A DNA stretch of 64,000 nucleotides, from the NCBI RefSeq assembly GCF_032583975.1, contig NZ_JAWHTF010000001.1; one strand, given 5' to 3'. Made by a program: the position numbers and the translations under genes. The notes below the pieces were generated by a model. The model made no database searches. It was given only the letters and a program-made list of their open reading frames with translations, and was not told where the DNA came from. Below are positions 17,396 through 25,740 of the stretch, piece by piece (positions within the stretch are counted from its first letter, which is position 1; the number at the start of each line of letters is the position of its first letter). This DNA is from Gilvirhabdus luticola (GTDB lineage: Bacteria; Bacteroidota; Bacteroidia; Flavobacteriales; Flavobacteriaceae).

Positions 17396-17914
17396 ATGGA
17401 AATTACAATGAATAAAAAAACAGAAAACTTTATAAAATCGAAAAAAGAATTTAAAAAACTTGGATTCACATATTTGGATACTGCAGAAATTATAGTGGCA
17501 TTAAACCATTTGTTAGCCAATTATCAGATACATTATCACAAGTTAAGAAGATTCCACTGGAATGTTGAAGGTCCAGATTTTTTTGAATTACACGAAGCTT
17601 TTGAGCAAGACTATACTACCACCGAGAAAAATATCGACGAAATTGCAGAAAGAATCAGAGTGTTTGGTGTAAAACCTATGTTAAGTATTAAGGACACTTT
17701 AGATCTTTCAGAAATTAAAGAGGTGAAAAAATCGATTAGCTCACTGGATATGGTACGTGAAGTGCTTAAAGACTTCGAAATCCTACACGATAAAATGCTA
17801 AATGTCCTCAATGCTTCTCTAGAAACTGGAGACAATGTAACGGAGCAAATGATATCTGAATTTATGAAGACACTAGAAAAAAGAAACTGGATGTACTCAT
17901 CCTGGTGTAAATAA
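17396..17914 (+). CDS. dps: Dps/ferritin-like DNA-protection protein
   Basis: 172 aa from the first ATG; the ATG at 17408 (MNKKTEN) is an equally plausible start. Stores iron and protects DNA from oxidative damage as a dodecamer. Ferroxidase residues: H54 in RRFHWNVEGPDFFELHEAFE, H66, and D81/E85 in NIDEIAERI. The gene ends in EKRNWMYSSWCK. Its 3' end and terminator are duplicated at 15935-16043. Confidence 0.92.
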   Translation: MEITMNKKTENFIKSKKEFKKLGFTYLDTAEIIVALNHLLANYQIHYHKLRRFHWNVEGPDFFELHEAFEQDYTTTEKNIDEIAERIRVFGVKPMLSIKDTLDLSEIKEVKKSISSLDMVREVLKDFEILHDKMLNVLNASLETGDNVTEQMISEFMKTLEKRNWMYSSWCK

Positions 17915-17953
17915 TCTGGAGTGCCCAAGTAATAAAAATCACTTAAAATCTTA

Positions 17954-17976
17954 AAAGGGAGCTAACCACTCCCTTT
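17954..17976 (+). terminator. dps terminator
   Basis: AAAGGGAG (17954-17961) with CTCCCTTT (17969-17976), loop CTAACCA. Confidence 0.8.
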
Positions 17977-18065
17977 AACTTTTGAATTTCCTAACTTATC
18001 CTCTTCTGAACTATCTTTTCATAACTATCCTATCAAATTTTTTTACTTAAATGGCTTAAAAATTA

Positions 18066-18356
18066 CTAATCAAAATCAACTCGGTCTCTAATAGTACCAT
18101 CCTGTCGGTGAATGATTAAATTTGCCTTGTGTTTTCTTGCTAGGGTTTTGGCTTTTCTAATAGCCGTACTCTGTTTTATATGTTTTGATGTAATTCTTTT
18201 ATTACCTTCTCGTCGTACTGCCCAACCATCCTCATAAGGGACCACATGTTGATTCCAAGTCCTAGAGCGTGAAGTACTTCGTGAACTTTTAATAAATGCT
18301 TCCATTAATTCCCTTAAAATACTCAACCAAGATTGTGAATTGTTGCTTTTTGCCAT
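18066..18356 (-). CDS. DUF2188 protein
   Basis: 96 aa. The C-terminal 60 residues (HVVPYEDGWAVRREGNKRIT...AIRKAKTLARKHKANLIIHRQDGTIRDR) match DUF2188, a small alpha/beta domain of unknown function. The N-terminal 35 residues are Ser/Arg-rich. Cytoplasmic, very basic. Not linked to a clear operon. Confidence 0.8.
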   Translation of the reverse strand: MAKSNNSQSWLSILRELMEAFIKSSRSTSRSRTWNQHVVPYEDGWAVRREGNKRITSKHIKQSTAIRKAKTLARKHKANLIIHRQDGTIRDRVDFD

Positions 18357-18431
18357 TTACTACTTCTTTTGAATCTCTAAAATACTATTTTTCTAATGAT
18401 TGTTTAGCGACATAAATTACTTCATATTATT

Positions 18432-18830
18432 CTAATCACTCCTATTTAACTTTTCAATCTCCACTATTTCCATATCTGCCAAGCTTTTTGAGTGATCTGG
18501 ACTAAAACAAATTACTTTACAAATACCTTGCTCACTATGGGCTTCTATTAACCCTTCTAGAACAAGAAAAGGTTCGGTCTGGTTTTGCAAAGCTGAAAAG
18601 TCATTTATAAAAACAAATACATCCTCGTAATTTGGATTAAGCTCTCCATTAACTCTTGTGTTCCCTGCACATAAATAACAGTGCTTATCATATACAAGTC
18701 TGGTTTCTTTTGTCAAAGCTTCTTCTTGCCCTTGCCAAGGCCTTTTAGACCTATGTGGCGATACCAAAACCCATTCTCCAGTGAGGATGTTTAAACGCTT
18801 ATGTGAGTATTCTTGTAAATTGGGGTTCAT
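18432..18830 (-). pseudogene. galT: 5' fragment of galactose-1-phosphate uridylyltransferase
   Basis: Starts at ATG 18830 (MNPNLQEYSHKRLN). The match to GalT (TGEWVLVSPHRSKRPWQGQ, CYLCAGNTRVNGELNPNYEDVFVFINDFSAL, GICKVICFSPDHSKSLADM) covers only about 125 residues of a family normally near 340. The active-site HPH region is missing and the frame ends at an unrelated junction. It begins six bases after the galE stop, the normal operon order, so this is a truncated relic of a Leloir operon. Confidence 0.85.
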
Positions 18831-18836
18831 GATCAA

Positions 18837-19085
18837 TTAAATTTTGCTTTTATCCATTATGCTTTGTTCCCACTGCCAAGAAGTACTTATCATTTCATTT
18901 AAGTTTCTTTTTGCTGTCCAACCTAATTTTTCGTTGGCCAAATTAGTAGATGCATATAACTTTGCAACATCTCCATCTCTTCTGCTTGTAATTTCATAAT
19001 TAAGTGGTTTCCTACTTACTTTTTCAAAGGTATCGATGATTTCAAGTACGGAATATCCTTTGCCAGTTCCCAGGTTACTTGCTTT
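18837..19085 (-). pseudogene. galE: 3' fragment of UDP-glucose 4-epimerase
   Basis: Reads NLGTGKGYSVLEIIDTFEKV, then RKPLNYEITSRRDGDVAKLY, then ASTNLANEKLGWTAKRNLNE and a TAA at 18837-18839. That is the C-terminal quarter of GalE. The upstream three quarters are missing and replaced by an integrase fragment at about 19085. Together with the galT piece it shows that a deletion or recombination removed most of a gal operon. Confidence 0.85.
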
Positions 19086-19465
19086 ATATCAATCCCTATA
19101 AGTGTTTTAAGGCGTTTTAAATAACATTCAAAGTATTCTATAACATTGTACTCTTTTTCTATTTTCTCTCCCTTATAGGTCTTATAAATGTCTTCAACTG
19201 TAAAGCTGTTTTCCTGTACTTGAAGCATTAAAAAAGCCTTATTAATTTTAGTTTTAATAAGGCTTAACTGGGTGTTGATTATCTCTGCATCTGGTTCTGG
19301 TGGTTCAACATATTGTTGTTTTGAATTCCAATGTTTCGGGTTTATGAATAATCCTGTGGCAAAATGCTTCTTTCTTTTTTCAAGGGTTAGCCTACAGGTT
19401 ATAGGGCATAATCCTTTTTTATTCATTTTATGTTTATTTACTATATATAATATGTTTAGTTTCAT
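19016..19465 (-). pseudogene. N-terminal fragment of a Bacteroidota tyrosine recombinase
   Basis: 149-codon frame. Residues 1-120 (MKLNILYIVNKHKMNKKGLCP, TLEKRKKHFATGLFINPKHWNSK, ...FTVEDIYKTYKGEKIEKEYNVIEYFE) match the arm-DNA-binding and start of the SAM-like domain of Bacteroidota integrases, normally about 400 aa. The last ~23 codons read galE DNA out of frame. The catalytic domain (R...HxxR...Y) is absent, so it cannot recombine. Upstream, GTATCC motifs repeat three times, resembling recombinase arm sites. Confidence 0.8.
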
Positions 19466-19494
19466 GATTATAATTGTTTTAAGTTAATAATGGG

Positions 19495-19602
19495 ATACTT
19501 TTAAAATTTTTGGGATACCTAATAGGATACTTTTTCTGAAGAAAAACTTGGCAAGTTAGCATTTAGGGACAAAATGCACATAATGCATACAATGCAGTTA
19601 AA
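19495..19602. mobile_element. right copy of integrative-element end with ATGCA iterons
   Basis: Holds GGGATACCTAATAGGATAC, CTGAAGAAAAACTTGGCAAG and three ATGCA motifs at nine-base spacing (about 19574-19597). It lies just upstream of the integrase fragment. The first part repeats at 15857-15913, the second part at 10516-10574, and ATGCA clusters also occur near 28779-28796. Confidence 0.55.
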
Positions 19603-19621
19603 ATGTAGAGTTATTGCACAA

Positions 19622-19648
19622 AAAACCACCCAAATAATGAGTGGTTTT
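19622..19648 (-). terminator. terminator of the T9SS cargo gene
   Basis: AAAACCAC (19622-19629) pairs with GTGGTTTT (19641-19648). Read on the minus strand it ends in a T-rich run after the gene stop at 19686. Confidence 0.75.
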
Positions 19649-19685
19649 ATACAATTCATTCTACTTAAATATAAACTAATTTGAA

Positions 19686-20633
19686 TTATTTAGGTATCAC
19701 CTTTAATATTTTTCTTTTATTGTTAGTTTCAATTACTATCAATTGAAGTTGGTCTCTATTAAGTTTAATCGGAATCGCTTTAAAACCAAAAATTTGATGT
19801 CTAGTACTTGATATTTTTCTCCCAAATAAATCAAATATGCTTATTCTGGTTAAATCATTTATGCCACTGATATGTAATTCACCATCAAAATAGTAAGCTT
19901 TAAAATTACTTTTGTCAAATTCATTGGCATTCAACGTACCATAACCCCAGCAAGATTCGTAAGGAAAATCACCATTAAAAATAATATCGTCAGAGCCTTG
20001 TGTACCAGCTGTAATTCCTCCGTAACCCTCATCGTAAGTATAGCCTGTATGACTCACATAAACTCCAAACATTGCAAAATCATCTTGACTATTCAATCCA
20101 ATGTCAGTGCAATCAAAACTTATCTGAAATCCTTCTTGTATATTGGAGGTTAAAGTTGAATTGACAGAAGAAATAAAATTTAGTCCACCTGTTCCAATAT
20201 TTCCTGAATTGGGAATTCCATATAACCCTCCTGAATTTATATCAATTGCAATAGCATAGTTTACCTCAATACCAGCTGGAAAGTATATATCACTGCCATA
20301 ACCATATGCATTGCTATTGGTAATTGCAATTCTATAAGAATCGGCATCATCATCAACCGTATGATCTATAACAGATCTGCCGGTCGCTCCTGTTGCTATA
20401 TACAAAACAAAGACATCATTAAATTCAACACCTTCAACATCGGTGCCTAAACTAAATCCAAATTGAAGTGTAGTTCCATCATATCCACCTAAATAACCAC
20501 CATTACCTATAACGCCTCCAGCTCCAGTATTATCATTTGCATAGCATGGTGGTGGTGGTATTCTACTGTTTTGGGAAGAAATAGAACCCCAGGTTAAAAT
20601 GATTATTATAAATATTCTTATTTTAAATAACAC
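19686..20633 (-). CDS. secreted protein with type IX secretion C-terminal sorting domain
   Basis: 315 aa; the start is GTG at 20633 (no in-frame ATG precedes the signal). Signal peptide to about residue 20. Residues 24-240 are Gly/Asp/Ser-rich, beta-type, with few charges and four Cys. The C-terminal ~70 residues (FKAYYFDGELHISGINDLTR, ISIFDLFGRKI, LNRDQLQLIVIETNNKRKIL, KVIPK) match the T9SS type A sorting domain, so it is exported through the Por system and attached to the surface or released. Passenger function unknown. Confidence 0.8.
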   Translation of the reverse strand: MLFKIRIFIIIILTWGSISSQNSRIPPPPCYANDNTGAGGVIGNGGYLGGYDGTTLQFGFSLGTDVEGVEFNDVFVLYIATGATGRSVIDHTVDDDADSYRIAITNSNAYGYGSDIYFPAGIEVNYAIAIDINSGGLYGIPNSGNIGTGGLNFISSVNSTLTSNIQEGFQISFDCTDIGLNSQDDFAMFGVYVSHTGYTYDEGYGGITAGTQGSDDIIFNGDFPYESCWGYGTLNANEFDKSNFKAYYFDGELHISGINDLTRISIFDLFGRKISSTRHQIFGFKAIPIKLNRDQLQLIVIETNNKRKILKVIPK

Positions 20634-20729
20634 ACCTATTTATTGGTTTGTGAGTTCATTAAAGTTACAATAAATCATAATAACAAAACAATAATGGTCC
20701 AAGATTTTTATTCTTGAGTTATATACGCA

Positions 20730-20800
20730 AAAAAGTCCAACATTTCTGCTGAACTTTTCTTGTTATGCTCCCCAAACCGAGGCTAATACAAGGAGGTATT
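20730..20800 (-). repeat. array repeat R5 (partial)
   Basis: Hairpin AAAAGTCCA...TGAACTTTT, then TTATGCTCCCCAAACCGAGG and AAGGAGG. Only the hairpin and the TGCTCCCC core are conserved; the distal AATGAAG part is missing. Confidence 0.6.
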
Positions 20801-20814
20801 TAAACATCATTACT

Positions 20815-21729
20815 TTAAGGATCTCTTATTTTTGCTACTCCTAATTCATTTTTTTTGATATAATCAATAATTGACTCCAATACCTGCTTGGGCTGTTCTA
20901 AATGCAAAAAATGACCTGCATCTGCTATTTCCACCAATTCTGCACGATCTCCTAACTGTTTCTTAAGAATACGTCCATTCTCAGGTATAGCTACAACATC
21001 ATCCAGTCCTTGTATTATCAATACAGGTGAATTTCCAGCTAACCACCATTCCTCGGTTGGAGTAGATTGGATTGCCCCAATCTGTGCATCACGAGCTTTA
21101 GTATAAAAACTCATTTTTGGATAAACATTGACATCTGATTTAGGAGAAAACATGGTTTTTTGTAATAGCTCTAATCGTTCTTCATCATTCGAGTAATGGC
21201 CAAAAATATATTTTATAAGATTGGTTAAAACATCTGTAGAAGCTGGCACTATTCCTCCAGCTGAAATTAAAATCACAGATCTTGTTAGTTGAGGATAGTC
21301 TGTAGCCACACACCTGGCCACTCTATTACCATAGGCTTTACCAATAATTACAGCTTTACCAAGATCAAGCTGATTAATGATTTCTGAAACATCATTAGCA
21401 AAGTGATGTAATGTAAGGGAATCCAGAGACCCTGTGCTATCACCAACCCCTCTAGGATCAACTAATACTACTGTATATCCCTTCTCGCTGATATTTGGCC
21501 CCAATTTTGCAAACTGCTCTATCCCTGAACCTGCAAGCCCGGGTAACATTATTACAGGAGGGCCCTTTCCGTAAATCATTGTATGGATATTAACATTTTC
21601 GGATATATTAAAAACCCTTTTTTCTCCTATATTCGATTTGGATATTTGGGCTTGATTAGATACAATAGACAAATTCAATAATATTAAATATCCCAATGCA
21701 TTGATTATATTTTTTAAATTATACAACAT
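20815..21729 (-). CDS. exported alpha/beta-hydrolase-fold protein lacking the nucleophile Ser
   Basis: 304 aa with a signal peptide (to about residue 27). The fold is clear: VIMLPGLAGSG (oxyanion region), VVLVDPRGVGDSTG, an acidic residue in IIQGLDDVVAIPENG, and the catalytic-type His in DAGHFLHLEQP. The nucleophile elbow, normally GxSxG, reads GKAYGN, with Ala where Ser is expected. It is therefore either a non-classical hydrolase or a non-catalytic fold, such as a binding protein. Single gene between repeats R5 and R6. Confidence 0.75.
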   Translation of the reverse strand: MLYNLKNIINALGYLILLNLSIVSNQAQISKSNIGEKRVFNISENVNIHTMIYGKGPPVIMLPGLAGSGIEQFAKLGPNISEKGYTVVLVDPRGVGDSTGSLDSLTLHHFANDVSEIINQLDLGKAVIIGKAYGNRVARCVATDYPQLTRSVILISAGGIVPASTDVLTNLIKYIFGHYSNDEERLELLQKTMFSPKSDVNVYPKMSFYTKARDAQIGAIQSTPTEEWWLAGNSPVLIIQGLDDVVAIPENGRILKKQLGDRAELVEIADAGHFLHLEQPKQVLESIIDYIKKNELGVAKIRDP

Positions 21730-21835
21730 AATATCTGTACAATTTAATTAATAATCCTCAAATATTTGATGATTGATCTAATAGTTGGCCTGAAAAACAT
21801 TAAGATATTTGAAAGCTAACTTTTCTTTTAACCGC

Positions 21836-21900
21836 AAAAAACCACCTAATTTCTTAAGTGTTTTACTCTTTTGCTACCCTTCTTGTCTAAAATGATTTTT
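21836..21900 (-). repeat. array repeat R6
   Basis: Imperfect hairpin AAACCAC...GTGTTTT, then TTTTGCTACCCTTCTTGTC. The second half equals R8 (TTTTGCTCCCCTTCTTGTC) and opens the duplicated lipoprotein unit. Confidence 0.65.
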
Positions 21901-22074
21901 CCAAATTTTTAAAGTATATGTAGGTCCTTTCCTAATTCTTCAATAAAAGTTATATGGCAGTCTTATTCTAATTGCTATGATTCAACTTTTTTTTTGTAAA
22001 TTATTAAACCTTTTCATCATGTCCTTGAGCATATTAGTTGGTAATAATAGAATATAATCTGTCAAATTATTCCC

Positions 22075-22449
22075 ATGAAAACTAACTATCTTTTTCTTTT
22101 AATATTCATATTAGCATTATTCAATTGCTCAAAAGATGATTCTAATGAAGCTGAAGCTGAATTTGAAAATCGCTTTAATAGGTGCTTTTTGGTAAAAAAT
22201 TCAACTACAGGGGCAAGAATAGAAACGGCAAATGTGTATTTAAATCCGCGATTCTGCGGGACTGAATGTGCTGCTGATGAAGTGATTGGCTATGGTGTTA
22301 CTGCCAGTGCAGGAGAAAGATGCTTCACTTTAACTGAAAGTGAAAACGAAGCTATAAAGCAAATTGTAGTTTTAAAACCTGGATATATTACTTTAGAAAT
22401 AAATGACCCACCATTAGATTTATATGAATTATTAATAGAACCAAATTAA
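22075..22449 (+). CDS. small lipoprotein, copy A of a mosaic pair
   Basis: 124 aa. Lipobox L-F-N-C at Cys18, then SKDDSNEAEAEFENRF. Six Cys in all, five in the mature domain (FNRCFLV, RFCGTEC, GERCF) beyond the lipid-anchored one. Residues 1-41 and 80-124 are essentially identical to the second copy at 24462, while residues 42-79 differ at roughly half the positions. The domain looks like a small beta fold with an N-to-C carboxypeptidase-regulatory-like pattern (TGARIETANVYLNP). Function unknown. Confidence 0.75.
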   Translation: MKTNYLFLLIFILALFNCSKDDSNEAEAEFENRFNRCFLVKNSTTGARIETANVYLNPRFCGTECAADEVIGYGVTASAGERCFTLTESENEAIKQIVVLKPGYITLEINDPPLDLYELLIEPN

Positions 22450-22478
22450 TTTAATTAAGAATAAACGGTTGGTTAAAA

Positions 22479-22585
22479 CAAAAAATCCAACCTATTTCTA
22501 GATTGGATTTTACTATTTTGCTCCCCCTAATATTGTTTTGCCGAATCATTTTAATGAAGAATTGACAAAGTTTGCTTCATTTTAT
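22479..22585 (-). repeat. array repeat R7 (well preserved, family 1)
   Basis: Hairpin AAAATCCAA...TTGGATTTT, then TTGCTCCCCCTAATATTG, TTTTGCCGAATC, and AATGAAG...CTTCATT, a 7-bp inverted repeat. Confidence 0.85.
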
Positions 22586-22702
22586 GATATCAACAATTAA
22601 CATCAAGTGTCTTGTTTAATATCAAAAAACACACTCTTATTGTTTCTTAATGATTTTATTGACGTCTTTAAAAATAATTTTTTATTATGATTTAGTCTTA
22701 AG

Positions 22703-23509
22703 TCATTCATATTCTGACATTTCAGATAATTTCAATTGCATTATGGCTGCCATAGAAGCAGCTAGTATTAATTTCATTTCTTCGTTTAAATTCGAATCAA
22801 TCCAAATTCTATTTTTATTATATCCCAATGCACCACCGCCAAAGTATTGAACCGCACAAATTGCGTTACCATTTTCTAAAAATTCATACCCTAATGCTGG
22901 ATACCTTCTTTTATCATTTCCATCTCGATTTGAACTAACATGTTTTATCCATATTGTTCTATCGTCTTTTATAAGAATACCCTCATTTCTGAATTCAACC
23001 TCAATTCCCGATTTTATATTAAAGAACAATTTCCAATTATTATTACTATTACTTCTTAATGAAATGTCAGCTGTAAAGTTTATTGAATCTTTTACAATTT
23101 CATCAAGTACTAATTCTATTGGAATTATATAAAGAGCATATAACTCCTTAACATTTCTTATATATAAAGCTTCAACAAGGGCTGTATCGATATCCTTATA
23201 ACTTAATAAAAAATCAAATTTATACCGAGTTTCATACTGGTTTTTTGTTCCTAAAAAATTTGATTTTTGTTCTGTTCTTTTAGGACTCATTCTACTTTTT
23301 CTTAAGACAGCATAATCACCGAATTTAAAATTCATAATCCTACCCGACCATTGAGCACCCATCTTTACCTTCATCATATCGGAATTACTTGAAAGATATT
23401 CACTTATAACGATATCCTTTCTTTGAGCATTAGATATTTCAGTACATGAAACCATAAAAACCAAAAAGAAAAACTTAAATAGATATAATAAATTCACGTT
23501 CTTTATCAT
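22703..23509 (-). CDS. hypothetical lipoprotein
   Basis: 268 aa. Lipobox F-M-V-S-C with Cys22, then TEISNAQ. The mature part is a mixed alpha/beta sequence with charged strands (IVISEYLSSNSDMMKVKMG, DRTIWIKHVSSNRDGNDKRR) and no catalytic motif I recognise. It lies 10 bp downstream of the next gene on the same strand, so the two form a unit between repeats R7 and R8. Confidence 0.65.
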   Translation of the reverse strand: MIKNVNLLYLFKFFFLVFMVSCTEISNAQRKDIVISEYLSSNSDMMKVKMGAQWSGRIMNFKFGDYAVLRKSRMSPKRTEQKSNFLGTKNQYETRYKFDFLLSYKDIDTALVEALYIRNVKELYALYIIPIELVLDEIVKDSINFTADISLRSNSNNNWKLFFNIKSGIEVEFRNEGILIKDDRTIWIKHVSSNRDGNDKRRYPALGYEFLENGNAICAVQYFGGGALGYNKNRIWIDSNLNEEMKLILAASMAAIMQLKLSEMSEYE

Positions 23510-23519
23510 ATATTATTTT

Positions 23520-23957
23520 TTAGAAGTCTATTTTGAACCCAATAGCCAAAGAATTTAAGTTAGATAAAGTTCTCCACACAACTGAATTTTGCTGAGCTTT
23601 TAATGCAACTGTAGCTTTACTCTTATGTTTCCCTGATGATATAAAGAAAGGTATACTCGCAAGTGTTGTTGCTCCGCCTACATAAATTAACCAATCTCCT
23701 TTATGTACCTCCTCTATATCTGCTAAACCTAAAGTAGCGACTTCTGCAGCTTCATCTGCACTATTAATAACTAACCCAGACATTGTCATTAACAGTCCAC
23801 CACCAGCTAGAATCCAAGCCGTAGTTTTATTCCTTTTTTGTTTTAAAGTATGGTAATCAAACAACTGTTGTGGAGTTTTAGGTAATTCAGAATCCAGTTC
23901 TTGAGCCTGAGGGGTTTGAAATGAGAGTATCAAAAATAATAAAAATAGATTTTTCAT
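23520..23957 (-). CDS. exported small membrane-associated protein
   Basis: 145 aa from ATG 23957, which gives a regular signal peptide (KNLFLLFLILSFQTPQAQ); the longer frame from 23984 puts nine extra residues before it. After a polar segment come two hydrophobic stretches (about 47-68 TTAWILAGGGLLMTMSGLVI and 92-107), and the chain ends in Phe. Not recognised. First gene of a two-gene unit with the lipoprotein at 22703. Confidence 0.6.
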   Translation of the reverse strand: MKNLFLLFLILSFQTPQAQELDSELPKTPQQLFDYHTLKQKRNKTTAWILAGGGLLMTMSGLVINSADEAAEVATLGLADIEEVHKGDWLIYVGGATTLASIPFFISSGKHKSKATVALKAQQNSVVWRTLSNLNSLAIGFKIDF

Positions 23958-24461
23958 AAGAGTTTGTCTTAAATTAGAAAGCAAAAGGCAAGGAAAATAG
24001 AAAAATTAATATCTTTTGAAGATATATTATATAATTCTATAAAAATATGACTTATATCATGTAATCAAAAGTCTAATTTTGTATAATGATAGTTTGATAA
24101 CAGAAATCTGAATTGAATATATATGATGATGTGTCCTTGAAAATTGAAAGCCAATAGATAATTATATCCATCATATATTTTGTTTTTATCATCACATATT
24201 TAGGGTGTTTTCAGAAACAAAAAACCCAACCTATTTCTAGATTGGATTTTCTTGTTTTGCTCCCCTTCTTGTCTAAAATAATTTTTCCAAATTTTTAAAG
24301 TATATGTAGGTCCTTTCCTAATTCATCAATAAAAGTTATAAGGCAGTCTTATTCTAATTGCTATGATTCAACTTTTTTTTTTGTAAATTATTAAACCTTT
24401 TCACCATGTCCTTGAGCATATTAGTTGGTAATAATAGAATATAATCTGTCAAATTATTCCC
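23958..24461. other. non-coding stretch with R8 and leader of copy B
   Basis: About 500 bp without a gene. It includes an AT-rich imperfect inverted repeat (AATATATATGATG near 24116 against CATCATATATT near 24170), repeat R8, and the leader of the duplicated lipoprotein unit. Confidence 0.4.
24219..24290 (-). repeat. array repeat R8
   Basis: CCCAACCTATTTCTAGATTGG hairpin region, then TTTTGCTCCCCTTCTTGTC. The left boundary of duplicated unit B lies within it. Confidence 0.75.
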
Positions 24462-24836
24462 ATGAAAACTAACTATCTTTTTCTTTTAATATTCATATTA
24501 GCATTATTCAATTGTTCAAATGATGATTCTAATGAAGCTGAAGCTGAATTTGAAAATCGCTTTAATAGGTGCTTTTTGGTAAAAGATTCAAGCACAGGAG
24601 CGAGACTAGCAGGTGCTGAAATAATTTTAAATCCGCGTTTATGTGGGACGGAATGCATCAATGATGAAATTATTGGTTGGGCTAGTACTGTTAGTTCAGG
24701 AGAAAGATGCTTCACTTTAACTGAAAGTGAAAACGAAGCTATAAAGCAAATTGTAGTTTTAAAACCTGGATATATTACTTTAGAAATAAATGACCCACCA
24801 TTAGATTTATATGAATTATTAATAGAACCAAATTAA
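24462..24836 (+). CDS. small lipoprotein, copy B of a mosaic pair
   Basis: 124 aa, same length as copy A, Cys18 lipobox. Only K20N differs in the first 41 residues, and the last 44 residues are identical. The centre reads DSSTGARLAGAEIILNPRLC and INDEIIGWASTVSSGERC, against NSTTGARIETANVYLNPRFC and AADEVIGYGVTASAGERC in copy A. All Cys are kept, so the fold is preserved while the exposed middle varies. Confidence 0.75.
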   Translation: MKTNYLFLLIFILALFNCSNDDSNEAEAEFENRFNRCFLVKDSSTGARLAGAEIILNPRLCGTECINDEIIGWASTVSSGERCFTLTESENEAIKQIVVLKPGYITLEINDPPLDLYELLIEPN

Positions 24837-24866
24837 TTTAATTAAGAATAAACGGTTGGTTAAAAC

Positions 24867-24972
24867 AAAAAATCCAACCTATTTCTAGATTGGATTTTAC
24901 TATTTTGCTCCCCCTAATATTATTTTGTCGAACCATTTTAATGAAGAGTTGACGAGGTTTGCTTCATTCTAT
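24867..24972 (-). repeat. array repeat R9 (well preserved, family 1)
   Basis: Hairpin as R7, then TTGCTCCCCCTAATATTA, TTTTGTCGAACC, and AATGAAG...CTTCATT. Confidence 0.85.
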
Positions 24973-25008
24973 GATAATAATTGTAAATAAGTTAGTCTGG
25001 TTCCCTAG

Positions 25009-25072
25009 CGGAAAAATATGAAATATCGAACCTAAATGAGTTCATTGAAGATTTCAGAAAGGTGCTTGATTT
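25009..25072 (-). repeat. array repeat R10 (family 2, no hairpin)
   Basis: CCCTAGCGGAAAAATATG, AAATATCGAACCTAAATGAG and GGTGCTTGA. It ends four bases before the stop codon of the next minus-strand gene. Together with R9 it makes a double junction. Confidence 0.7.
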
Positions 25073-25075
25073 TAC

Positions 25076-25495
25076 TTATTTAGAAGTTACCTTATAAACA
25101 AGAGCAATCAATCCAGCCACAATTCCAACCATGATTACTGCAACTACTCCAGAAAGAATAACTCCAATCATATCAAAATGATTCAAAGTAGAATTATGCA
25201 ATATACTAGTCCCTAAAAAGAAGAACGTAGCAACCCAGGCACCTATTTCAAATCCCCCGATGAAATTATGGTTTTCTTTTTTAAACTTTCCATAAATTGT
25301 AGATAAAATAAAACTCATTAATATTAAAGATAAATAAAACCAAAAGTTTGATGGATTATCTTTATGTAGTCCCTCAATTTCATGGTGATAATTATCCAAA
25401 AAAGTCGCAAATAACAATATATAGAATAGTATCGTCAGTACAAAAAATGATACGGTACCTACAAGAGTGCCTAGTAAATTGGATTTTGAAAACAT
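25076..25495 (-). CDS. four-helix membrane protein
   Basis: 139 aa, four predicted transmembrane helices (about 8-30, 48-67, 80-101, 108-134). The signature GGFEIGAWVATFFFLGTSI is reminiscent of small conserved flavobacterial membrane proteins, but I cannot name a family. Single-gene unit whose stop abuts repeat R10. Confidence 0.6.
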   Translation of the reverse strand: MFSKSNLLGTLVGTVSFFVLTILFYILLFATFLDNYHHEIEGLHKDNPSNFWFYLSLILMSFILSTIYGKFKKENHNFIGGFEIGAWVATFFFLGTSILHNSTLNHFDMIGVILSGVVAVIMVGIVAGLIALVYKVTSK

Positions 25496-25632
25496 GATTT
25501 AAAGTTTTTGTTATTTCCCTTAAAGCTAAATAATTATCAAGCCTAAAAATCGACAATAAAAAATTTAGAGTCAATCTAAATAAGTTTTGAGTTAGTTGAT
25601 TATATCGAAGATAACATCTTTTGCGACAAAAA

Positions 25633-25735
25633 GAAAAGCCTTTTGATTTCTCAAAAGGCTTCTTAGTAGCGGGAAGCATCGAATTATCGAACCAAAATGA
25701 ATTTTTGAGAGATTTTTTAAAGGTTGTTGAATTTG
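25633..25735 (-). repeat. array repeat R11 (family 2)
   Basis: Perfect 11-bp hairpin AAGCCTTTTGA/TCAAAAGGCTT, then TTAGTAGCGGGAAGCATCG, ATTATCGAACCAAAATGAA and GGTTGTTGA. It ends just before the stop of the YwqK gene. Confidence 0.85.
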
Positions 25736-25740
25736 AATAA

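Larger units (their letters stand above)
21871..22590 (+). repeat. duplicated unit, copy A
   Basis: About 720 bp nearly identical to 24257-24977 except inside the middle of the gene. It begins in repeat R6 and ends in repeat R7, so the duplicated segment is exactly one repeat-to-repeat unit. Confidence 0.85.
24257..24977 (+). repeat. duplicated unit, copy B
   Basis: About 720 bp matching 21871-22590. The leader, first ~125 bp of the gene, last ~135 bp of the gene and the following repeat are nearly identical; the middle ~115 bp is diverged. Confidence 0.85.

Noticed and set aside
22650..22850. 66-codon plus-strand ORF next to R7
   Set aside because: Antisense to the 3' end of the lipoprotein at 22703.
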